This document shows, one piece after another, positions 50,001 through 59,700 of a stretch of DNA of 64,000 nt; the first letter of the stretch is position 1, and each line of letters starts with the position of its first letter. The stretch is from contig OY848918.1 of assembly GCA_963693285.1 (NCBI GenBank), positions 17,192,035 through 17,256,034 of the forward strand, written 5' to 3'. Both the position numbers and the translations under genes were made by a program. The DNA comes from Xestospongia muta. Taxonomy: Eukaryota > Porifera > Demospongiae > Haplosclerida > Petrosiidae. The notes beneath the pieces were generated by a model that saw nothing but the letters and a program-made list of their open reading frames with translations, was not told the origin of the DNA and searched no databases.

Positions 50001-53000
50001 CTGTACCTTTATTGTTTAGTTGTAGTAGGGTTCTCCAAGTCTGAGGCTGATGATTTAGAAATGACATTTCCAAGACAAACCAGGAATAAGAAGAAAGGTG
50101 TGTCAAATTAAAATTACTGTACCTTTATTGTTTAGTTGTAGGAGAGTTGTCTTAGTCTGAGGCTGATAATTTAGAAATGGCACTTCCAAGACAAACCAGG
50201 AATAAGAAGAAAGGTGTGTCAAATTAAAATTATTGTACCTTTATTGTTTAGTTGTAGGAGAATTCTCCAAGTCTGAGGCTGATGATTTAGAAATGGCAAT
50301 TCCAAGACAAACCAGGAATAAGAAGAAAGGTGTGTCAAATTAAAATTACTGTACCTTTATTGTTTAGTTGTAGTAGGGTTCTCCAAGTCTGAGGCTAATC
50401 ATTTAGAGATGGCACTTCTAAGACAAACCAGGAATAAGAAGAAAGGTGTGTCAAATTAAAATTACTGTACCTTTTTTGTTTAGTTGTAGGAGAATTCTCC
50501 AAGTCTGAGGCTGATAATTTAGAAATGGCACTTCCAAGACAAACCAGGAATAAGAAGAAAGGTGTGTCAAATTAAAATTAATGTACCTTTATTGTTTAGT
50601 TGTAGGAGAATTCTCCAAGTCTGAGGCTAATGATTTAGAGATGGCACTTCCAAGACAAACCAGGAATAAGAAGAAAGGTGTGTCAAATAAAAATTACTGT
50701 ACCTTTATTGTTTAGTTGTAGTAGGGTTCTCCAAGTCTGAGGCTGATGATTTAGAGATGGCACTTCTAAGACAAACCAGGAATAAGAAGAAAGGTGTGTC
50801 AAATTAAAATTACTGTACCTTTATTGTTTAGTTGTAGTAGGGTTCTCCAAGTCTGAGGCTAATCATTTAGAGATGGCACTTCTAAGACAAACCAGGAATA
50901 AGAAGAAAGGTGTGTCAAATTAAAATTACTGTACCTTTTTTGTTTAGTTGTAGGAGAATTCTCCAAGTCTGAGGCTGATAATTTAGAAATGGCACTTCCA
51001 AGACAAACCAGGAATAAGAAGAAAGGTGTGTCAAATTAAAATTACTGTACCTTTATTGTTTAGTTGTACGAGAATTCTCCAAGTCTGAGGCTAATGATTT
51101 AGAGATGGCACTTCCAAGACAAACCAGGAATAAGAAGAAAGGTGTGTCAAATTAAAATTACTGTACCTTTATTGTTTAGTTGTAGTAGGGTTCTCCAAGT
51201 CTGAGGCTGATGATTTAGAGATGGCACTTCTAAGACAAACCAGGAATAAGAAGAAAGGTGTGTCAAATTAAAATTACTGTACCTTTATTGTTTAGTTGTA
51301 GTAGGGTTCTCCAAGTCTGAGGCTGATAATTTAGAAATGGCACTTCCAAGACAAACCAGGAATAAGAAGAAAGGTGTGTTTAAATTAAAATTACTGTACA
51401 TTTATTGTTTAGTTGTAGTAGATTTGTCCGAGTCTGAGGCTGATGATTTAGAGATGGCACTTCCAAGACAAACCAGGAATAAGAAGAAAGGTGTGTCAAA
51501 TTAAAATTACTGTACCTTTATTGTTTAGTTGTAGGAGAATTCTCCAAGTCTGAGGCTAATGATTTAGAGATGGCACTTCCAAGACAAACCAGGAATAAGA
51601 AAAAAGGTGTGTCAAATTAAAATTACTGTACCTTTATTGTTTAGTTGTAGGAGAATTCTCCAAGTCTGAGGCTGATAATTTAGAAATGGCACTTCCAAGA
51701 CAAACCAGGAATAAGAAGAAAGGTGTGTCAATTTAAAATTACTGTACCTTTATTGTTTAGTTGTGTAGAGTTGTCCGAGTCTGAGGCTAATGATTTAGAA
51801 ATGGCACTTCCAAGACAAACCAGGAATAAGAAGAAAGGTGTGTTTAAATTAAAATTACTGTACATTTATTGTTTAGTTGTAGTAGATTTGTCCGAGTCTG
51901 AGGCTGATGATTTAGAGATGGCACTTCCAAGACAAACCAGGAATAAGAAGAAAGGTGTGTCAAATTAAAATTACTGTACATTTATTGTTTAGTTGTAGTA
52001 GGGTTCTCCAAGTCTGAGGCTAATGATTTAGAGATGGCACTTCCAAGACAAACCAGGAATAAGAAGAAAGGTGTGTCAAATAAAAATTACTGTACCTTTA
52101 TTGTTTAGTTGTAGTAGGGTTCTCCAAGTCTGAGGCTGATAATTTAGAAATGGCACTTCCAAGACAAACCAGGAATAAGAAGAAAGGTGTGTCAAATTAA
52201 AATTATTGTACCTTTATTGTTTAGTTGTAGGAGAATTTTCCAAGTCTGAGGCTGATGATTTAGAAATGGCACTTCCAAGAAAACCAAAAACAGGTATGTC
52301 AAATTGAGATTACTTTACCTTTATTACCATACATGTACTTTGAGAGTTCTTCGACCCTGAGCCTGTTGATGTTGAAGTTTTAGAGACTTGTCAAACTGGA
52401 AAAAATATTAAAGGTGTGTCAAACTCAGACATGGGGCAAGCATTTTCAAGTGCTTAATTGAAGTAATTGAAGCACAAAATATAGAAGTAATTGAAGCACA
52501 AATTCAAACATCACATAACTGTTTTAAGCACAAGCAGGAGCACTTTGATTAAGCAAATTCATTAATAATCACCTTGTTACATAAAAATGAACATTATGAA
52601 ACGTATTATCACTAACCTGGCACCTTTGGGCCTAAAACTTACTAAAACGCTCTGTACATGTACAGACCTTTGTGCTTAATATATAATACTTTAATATAAA
52701 GTAGCACAAGTGCTTATACTTAAGAAAAGTATCAAAGCACCTGAAAGCACTTGCTTAAAGGGCTTTCAAGCACAAGCACTCAAGTGCTTGCCCCATGTCT
52801 GCTACATGTACATGTATATTATGTCATTTTTGTTTACAGGTAAAGCAGATTCCTGGTGGATAAAAGATCTGAATCTTTATATAGCAGACAAGAATCATCT
52901 TGAAAGTGGTTCTGAAGTTTCCGACAATGTGATCAATGCTGCCCACACTCTTCTAAGTCAACAATTTCCACACATACATGGTTTTCAGAATACATTATTG

Positions 53001-53957
53001 GGTTATCGTCTCAAGTTTAAAGTTGTTCCTAGGATACCCTCTGTTCAGATACTTCACACAGGTACAGTGATGTGTGTTAATAAGTTAAGCAGCAAGGTTA
53101 ATAATACCTTATCAGAACAAAAAAGTGTTTAGAAATTTCCACAGCAAAAAAATATGTCTGGTAATAATCCTTATTGGTTGTAGTAATACAAAGAGACTGC
53201 TATTAATTCACCTTGTCAAGTTGTTACATACTTACTGTAAGGATAAAATTTTTGAGGGCTTTTAAATTTTGTTGTTTTCATGGGTGATTTATAATCCATG
53301 AAAATATTGACCCAGCATTTGTGCATGTGCCTACATGTAGGTGCAATGAAAATTAAATACCCTGATATTTAATGAATAAAGGATTATTCTTCATGTAAAC
53401 TCTTTATTGTAGGATCTAATCACTGGATCTGTACATGTTCCCAAAGACCTGGAGTTGTCCAGATTATGGACAGTTTGGCATTATTCTATACACTTAACAA
53501 GCCCACTCTTCTTCAAGTTTCACAAATATACTCCTATTCCTCAAAATCTTCTCTGAAAATACAGACAATGTCTGTACAACAGCAGGAAGGGAGCAGGGAC
53601 TGTGGCCTCTTTTCTATTGCTATGGCAATGGAAGTGTGTTGTGGAAACAATCCTGAATGTGCTAGTTTTCATCAAGAAGTAATGTGTGATCATCTAATTG
53701 ATTGTTTTGAAAGAAGAAAGTTGTCTCTGTTCCCAAAGAAATTGCACAACCAGCCGGAATGTATACCTCGACCTTCGAGACATCATCACATCATTGACCT
53801 ATATTGTTACTGTAAAATGCCTGAAGACTACGACGAGATGATGATCTCTTGTGATGTGTGTGGGCAGTGGTTTCACTGTTCCTGTGTTCATGTTACTCCA
53901 AGTAAAATTTCTGATGTTTGGGAGTGTAAATCATGTTGCAAGATCTCCAAGAAATAG
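47072..53957 (+). CDS. T2 gene: pogo-like transposase - tandem exon repeats - Ulp1/C48-type protease - PHD finger
   Basis: Exon 1 (47072-48821) starts at ATG just after an in-frame TAG and encodes 583 residues: Psq-type helix-turn-helix (~35-80), CENPB-like DNA-binding segment (~95-155, GWWERFLGRHPKL), DDE domain (~190-350) with D304 (LLLDGHSTH) and D340 (QPLDRGCF), then a Lys/Arg-rich tail. The first catalytic Asp is Asn197 (NCNETG). The frame continues in phase 1 through 29 copies of a 72-bp exon (48866-52192), shorter exons 52231-52293 and 52345-52413, then 52840-53061 and 53413-53957. The last two encode a C48-like protease with HW (His), MDS (Asp) and EGSRDCG (Cys), and a C4HC3 PHD finger. 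The protein could reach ~1550-1580 aa if every array exon were used. Two array exons contain TAG, so they must be skipped for a full-length product. Likely nuclear; the protease function in transposition is unknown. Confidence 0.8.
48822..52293 (+). repeat. T2 tandem exon array: ~30 units of ~116 bp (72-bp exon + 44-bp intron)
   Basis: Each unit is a GTGTGT...TTGTAG mini-intron followed by a 72-bp exon that adds 24 residues of the type EFSKSEADDLEMALPRQ plus TRNKKK. Twenty-nine good copies follow exon 1, whose own end (RNKKK) is the same sequence. The final unit (52231-52293) is degenerate. Phase 1 at both ends makes each exon a removable cassette. TAG codons occur at 49225-49227 and 50153-50155. 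The unit near 51070 has TAC instead of TAG at its acceptor, but an in-frame TAG lies 6 bp upstream. A block of eight units is duplicated (see findings). Confidence 0.92.
52426..52801. mobile_element. MITE family 3 (~375 bp) nested in a T2 intron
   Basis: The ends cagacatggggcaagca (52427) and tgcttgccccatgtctg (~52784-52800) form a 17-bp perfect inverted repeat, extended by tcaagtgctt / aagcacttg-type motifs. The interior repeats AAGCAC/GTGCTT many times. No coding potential. Target duplication not clear. It lengthens the intron 52414-52839 without touching splice sites. Confidence 0.78.
52840..53957 (+). other. T2 3' exons: Ulp1/C48-like cysteine protease and PHD finger
   Basis: Exon 52840-53061 begins KADSWWIKDLNLYIAD, and exon 53413-53957 continues SNHWICTC, VVQIMDSL, QQQEGSRDCGLFSIA. 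The order H-W ... D ... Q-x-D-C-G matches Ulp1/SENP catalytic His, Asp, Gln and Cys. After ~60 residues, YCYCKM, SCDVCGQWFHCSC and WECKSC give a canonical PHD finger. TAG stops the frame at 53955-53957. Ulp1-like proteases remove SUMO or related modifiers; whether this one acts on such a substrate is inference. Confidence 0.78.
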
Positions 53958-54038
53958 AATAATTTTGTCTTAGTAATTAAGGACCAGTTGGAAAATTATT
54001 TATAACTCATTATGCACCACCTTCCATAATTGTTTACG

Positions 54039-54431
54039 TCCGAATACTGGTCACGTGATCTACTTGCACTCTCACACTTGTAATAGCGGTCATACAAGAA
54101 GTGCAGGGCTCCGGCTTGGAGGTTTGAAAGAGGAATCATTGATGAACTAGAATCTCACTTTTCATTGCTTGTCTCCAATTCCCAGCTATTTCCCAGGTAG
54201 ATGTCCGAACACTGGTTCAACTGTACGAAAACCGCGGTATTCGTACAATGTTGATCTTCGAGCTGCAGCACTTGTATATTGTATTTTTGCAAGCTAATAT
54301 TTTGTACACAGTAAGCACCTACAGTACAGGTAAGCACCTACCAGTGTCTGCAGAATCAGCTTTATAGCATTCACCATTTAGTAGATATAAACGTCCGAAA
54401 ATCGGTCCGTACGACTATTGGTCTGTTACTC
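54039..54431 (-). repeat. T2 right terminal inverted repeat
   Basis: Inverted copy of 46589-46972, differing by scattered substitutions and an ~8-bp expansion (a repeated gtaagcacctac unit at ~54310-54345). It lies 82 bp after the stop codon of the T2 gene. Confidence 0.92.
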
Positions 54432-54524
54432 TATTATTGATGAATGATGTTAATTATTTTCGCTTAAATAGAATACATTCTGGCATCGAACACTACAGCT
54501 GCTTACTGTTGATTGTGAACGACA

Positions 54525-55365
54525 GCAAGTCATGGAGTTACCAAGATCTCGACAGAGACAAAAGGTCCATACTAGGACGAGGAAACCTCCTGCAGCACGG
54601 TCATTGTTTTCTCAAAGCAGCAGGCCAGTAAGACCGCCTGCATCAACTGGTTGGATCAATTTCGACTACTAGGTAGGCTTGTACAAATCTAGGGAAGTGT
54701 TACTATTACTGTTGTTATGTTATTATAGTTAAGTAAGTTTTAATAATTGTGTCTTATTAAATATTGACATTGATGCTATTGTCATTATTGTCCCTCAGGT
54801 CAGTTACAATGTATGTACATGTGAGTTAGATAAAACAACATTAACAATAGATTAATATTAAATAATGTTCTATTGTTATGTTTGTAGTGTAACAATTTGA
54901 TCTCAGTATACAAAATGCTGAATATACAATATTCTTAAGGGTATGGTTAGTAAGCTAGCATCTTAATGTAGATTTAGAATATTGACTATTGTTCATATAT
55001 GTTCACTTGTCTTTGCTATATTGTACAGATATTATTGGCAACCTGGTCAAATTTAGCAACCTTTGTCCTGATTTACCTGACCAGTTATCTACTTCTTCCC
55101 ATCAGTAGACCACTGACAACAGCATAGTTGTAGATATTTTTCAAAATTTTTAGTAGTCTAGCTAGCATGGAAAAGCAGTTTATAGAGTTTGTAGTAAACT
55201 TGAAAATATTCATGATATAATGGACAACCTTGAACAGTGACAAAAGTCACTGGAAGATGAAATGAAATCAAATACATCTGTTACAAGTTCAAGTTCTTTG
55301 TCTACACCTGATGTTAAATCTAGGATTTGTGGTTGGTTAACAGCTACCTCACTACAGGTTAAGTG
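54525..55365 (+). pseudogene. Degraded multi-exon coding relic right of T2
   Basis: An ATG frame at about 54533 gives MELPRSRQRQKVHTRTRK and stops ~47 codons later. From 55029, after an acceptor, comes DIIGNLVKFSNLCPDLP and then a stop. From ~55168 comes SKLENIHDIMDNLEQ, TGA, QKSLEDEMKSNTSVTSS and SLSTPDVKSRICGWL, ending near a GTTAAG donor. The pieces look like an Arg-rich N-terminus and a coiled coil of a transposon protein. The family is not recognised. Confidence 0.35.
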
Positions 55366-56184
55366 TATACTATATGTGCAGGCATGTGGATACAATTTGC
55401 ATCTTAAATCTCTTTAATCTAGATAAGATATGACATGTCCATTCTATGTTTAATGAAGAAAATAAGAGCAATCCTTCAGAAGAGTAAGTAATGATTTCAT
55501 CAGTCGCAACATTTTGTATATGTTCACAGAATTGTCAGCCAACACAATTGTAAGTTGTTGAGAAGATTATACATGCAATTGGTAGTGACAAATTCAATGA
55601 TGATATCATTAGAAGTAATTTTGTTTACCAATATGAAGTATTTTATTTTTTCCATTTTATGAAGGAGATTGTGCAACAAAACAAAAAATAAGCTGGTTAT
55701 TAATTATCCTTTTACCTGAGCTTTATGAACCCTTATAACAGGTTTCTTATATATTGGAGGCTAAGTAATATGATATTGTACTACTGGAATGTCTGTTTAT
55801 TTCTATAGGCATTTATGGTCAGTTCCAAATTTTTTTCAACCTTTAGGAAATCGGTAAGCATCTTTTATTACTTTTAAGCCAAATGTGTGCATTTGGAAGG
55901 CAAAATTTAATTCTAGTACCTTTTTTACGATGTTTGGTGACCTCTGAGGATATTTTAACAGCAAATCTATAATTATACACAAGTCAGTTATCGATATCTG
56001 TTGAGTGTTTGGTTACTGTAATTTTTTACAACTAACCTGTAGTTAGAAGATTTAAGATCATATGATAACTTTTCATATGCATTATATAACTGATTATATT
56101 ATAAGTGATTATAATTAAATTATATAGACTGATGATTAGAAGTTTATGCTTGATTAACTTTCTCTTTCTTTTGCAGTGTCAATG

Positions 56185-56475
56185 TTTGCCACATGATCCT
56201 TGTGAAATAACACAAAGCAATCATCTTCACTTCCTTTGTAACAAAGGAATTTGTCATATTGTTTACAATACCACATTGTCCCCCGTCGTCTTGACATGTA
56301 TTCCTTGCAAAAGAACAATTCTGACATTTCTTGCTACCTCTAACAGGGAAATGATGGTGGCAAAAACCTACACTCGATGTTCTTGATGGTTGTCCTCTTC
56401 ATTTTCGAGAGTTGTAGTCTCCATTCAGATCTTTAGCTAGTTCTACTTGAAATTCTTTAATGTAAAGTAAATTTT
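56185..56475 (-). pseudogene. piggyBac-like transposase C-terminal remnant
   Basis: Minus-strand reading gives FQVELAKDLNGDYNSRK, then after a stop HFPVRGSKKCQNC, then after a frameshift RGTMWYCKQYDKFLCYKG and DDCFVLFHKD. This is the tail of piggyBac-type transposases: a basic linker, HFP, then a Cys-rich finger ending in CF..FH. It lies ~270 bp beyond the end of gene B and lacks the catalytic part. The plus-strand open frame over it is its shadow. Confidence 0.7.
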
Positions 56476-56741
56476 CTATGGTAAGCAATTATATACTTGC
56501 ATATTGTTAACTCACTCAATTTTAGCAAGAAACTAATAAGAAAAAGTACAATAGTACAGCTAATGAAAAGGGGGGAAATTATAAAGTGGTATCACAAGTA
56601 CAATAAGTAGAAATGTAAGAGTAATGTTAAAACAATAGAAATAATGGATAACCTAAAAATGTATAATTAAAACATTTAGAAAAAAAATTAAAGCGTTTAG
56701 AAAAAAATCAAAAATTGAACTCATCAGTACTGGTCAATCAA

Positions 56742-59700
56742 CTATTTCACTCCATACTTTGACTGTACCTCTGTTTTAGCTAAAAACTGTCGGATTTTCA
56801 TTGCTGTTGAGGGATGCTTAACAACAGGACCTTCAACTGCAGTCAAAACAACATTCCAAGTACAGCTTGATGGAAATGCATCCATCCAGCTTCGTAGAAC
56901 AGCAATAAGTTTGGCTGTGTTATCTTCATTGCTTCGACGCAAACCACCTAAAAATCGATTTTCCACTTCTAATGCAACACCAATCTTGTCCCAATCATAT
57001 TCAATATCAGTCAGTAGACTGAGCAAATCAAGAAACTTTGGTTGTTTCTCAGCAATGTGAGTAATATCTGTAGTGGAAACACACATTTAAAATACTGTAA
57101 GTATTATAATATTACAATATTATAACTTTTGTCGTCTAAGTTTCATAATATTTGATAGATATACAGTCAATAAGATATGTGTTAATGCTTTATTACTAAT
57201 TATAACTAACCCAGTGGTGTTGCACTACTGACAGAAGATCCATCTTGTATCCATGGTAATTGTCGTGATGGGTCAATAGCTGCTGTTAAGCGAGCATCTC
57301 TGCAACAAGTAATGATTTCTTTATCTTCATCTGGACGACAAAGATGATTGGGGATAAGTGGACATATTGAGCATAGGAAACGCTCCTGAGGTATGGAGAG
57401 AACCGGTTTATACTGGAATTTCGTTACGACATCTCCAATGCATTCGAGAACGGCTTGTCTGAGAGCTGAACATTTTACACTGCGGCCAGTGTAATATATC
57501 TCCAACCAATAAATCGAGTCTACTAGTAAAACACTTCCACCAGGACCAATACATGATAATTGAATGGCATTACGAAATTGCATTGAATCCTCTGGTAGTT
57601 CATCCAATTGTGATGGTTGATGTAGATCAAATTTAGGTGTAGCATGTCGCTTGAGGAGACTAACTATCAAAGCAGGAAAGAGACCTTGTGGAATTGGTTT
57701 CATATCCCATGTCAAAACAAAAGAATCGAGCTTTTTCAGAAAAGGACCCCTAATATTATCCAAATGACATGTTGTAGGTAGCACAGAAGGCAGAAAAAAC
57801 TTTCCCTTATGAGGCAAAGGAGCAATGATAAATCTATCATCCATCAGCTTTAAGAAATCATCGGCTGTGAAATCTGGTGTGAATCCATCTGAAAGGCAGT
57901 CAAGTAACTCACGCATAAAGGTACCTTCACATTTAAGTTGATGATGAGCATTCGATGGAAGATCAATGTTCATTTCTTTTAAGCAGACAACAGCATCAGT
58001 GAAAGAAATGCTAATTAATTCTGACAGTTTATTGAACAGTGGCTGTGGGTGGAGAAAAACTACATTAGGTAATACATGTGGAAAATACAAGAAAATCGTC
58101 AAATCGTGATAGAACATGAACGCCGCCTCGACGTCTCTGTCATTCATCTTCAGTGCCAGCCCAATTTTCAAGCACTCACTCTTACTGACAACCATTGACT
58201 CAGTAGTTTTCTGAAGATCCTGTAACTCTAGTTGAAACAGGAACCATCGTGCTGGAATTTCTGCTTCGATGTAAGATTTGCATACAATTCTGCGAATAGT
58301 ATCTGCAATCTTCTTTTCATGCTCATCTCTGGCAGTTGCATTAACAGGGAATATTATTTGCTTTTCAGTTTCGCAATAATTTACACGCACATCCCTAAAC
58401 TGCTTTAATGTAGACCACAAACGAACATTCTTTTGCTCCAGAGACTCGCCCACGCATTCCTTTACTTTATCAAAAAACGTGCCAAGAATAAGAAGGGAAG
58501 GCTTAGGATGTGAAAACTTAACATGAATTTTGCGCAAGTCAGGCTGATCTATGGATGCTAGCGAACGGAAGGAAGACTCAAGTAGTTGTAAGTTGGTAAT
58601 CTGTCGCTCCACTGGTATGCCAAGTTGTTGACCTTTGAAGCTAAAGTAGAATTTAGGTTGGTCATCAAGCTTCTCATTTAGCTTTTGTGTAAGTATATTG
58701 ACTGGATTATAACGTAGCAATGAAGGAGCTATGTCCAGGAATGCTGCCTGTCCACCAGAGTCAATACAGTGTATCCAGTGGGTGTTATTAAGCTCAGGTG
58801 ACTCATCTACAATAGGTAAGGCTTTCACTATCTCATTAGCAACTGCTGATACAGGTTGAGGAAATGACTTGAGAGAAGGAACTGAGGTGACTTCATTAGA
58901 TTGTGTTTTATCCATTGATGAAGAAGAATCTTGTGATCCATCATCATAAGATGATGACTTACTCTCATCATTATGAGGTGTAATGGATTCAGATGAAGTA
59001 GACTGGAGCCCACTTTTTACTGTCTTAGCAAGCATGTCTTTGAAATATGACCGATCTACTTTGCCCCAAAAGTGGGTGCTGGATGAAGTGGATCTAGATC
59101 CAGTAATAACACTGGTGGTCTCTACCTTTCTTATCTCAGGAGCAGTAGTCACAGGAGTACTATCATGATTCTCTGGAGGTGGTTTATCTAGCAAAAGGTT
59201 CATAACAGATGACTTCCCCGTTCCTGGAGCTCCTGACATTGCCAACATTGAGTATTTTGCTGTAATTTTTCCTTCATCAAGAGCTTTGTCAAGCAACTTA
59301 GAATAATCTGTAGGAAGATGAAAGAAAGATAACAAAACTTAATAACGCAAAATTTTTGTCTTTTATTGAAACAAAACAACTTAGTGTTGAAGTATACTAC
59401 TTGTCATATAAAGCTATTACAATGATGAACTGATATGATAGTATTACTACTAGACATCACAAAGATGTTTTGCATTGTATAACTGACAATAAATAAACAG
59501 ATTCTACTAATGACTATTTGAGTACAAATCAGAATATATAACACATTGTCACAATAATTAGATGTTCATGTACATACTATAGTTCCAAGTCTTCATATCT
59601 ATCAGATATCATGTGACATCTAACTGTCACTGCTATCTTACTCATAACCAAGCCACAGAGAGCACAAGTCTGTATAAAATGCTCGAGGATAAGTTTTGAC

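Larger units (their letters stand above)
46589..54431 (+). mobile_element. T2: complete 7.84-kb pogo-like transposon with ~390-bp TIRs
   Basis: Both ends read GAGTAACAGACCAATAGTCG inward. They are flanked by TA on each side (46587-46588 and 54432-54433), the target duplication expected of Tc1/mariner/pogo elements. The inverted repeats (46589-46972 and 54039-54431) are roughly 95% or more identical, so the insertion is young. The inside holds one plus-strand gene occupying nearly all the space. CGGAC motifs occur several times in each repeat and may be transposase sites. A secondary MITE (52426-52801) is nested in one of its introns. Confidence 0.9.

Noticed and set aside
51723..51968. 81-codon open frame within the T2 array
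   Set aside because: It reads through a mini-intron that happens to lack a stop; the real structure is two array exons.
48822..52413. CRISPR-like or non-coding satellite array
   Set aside because: Units are exon plus intron with conserved GT...AG borders and an open phase-1 frame; spacers are not unique and the organism is eukaryotic.
56105..56386. Cys-rich 93-codon plus-strand frame
   Set aside because: Antisense of the piggyBac C-terminal remnant, which explains the pattern better.
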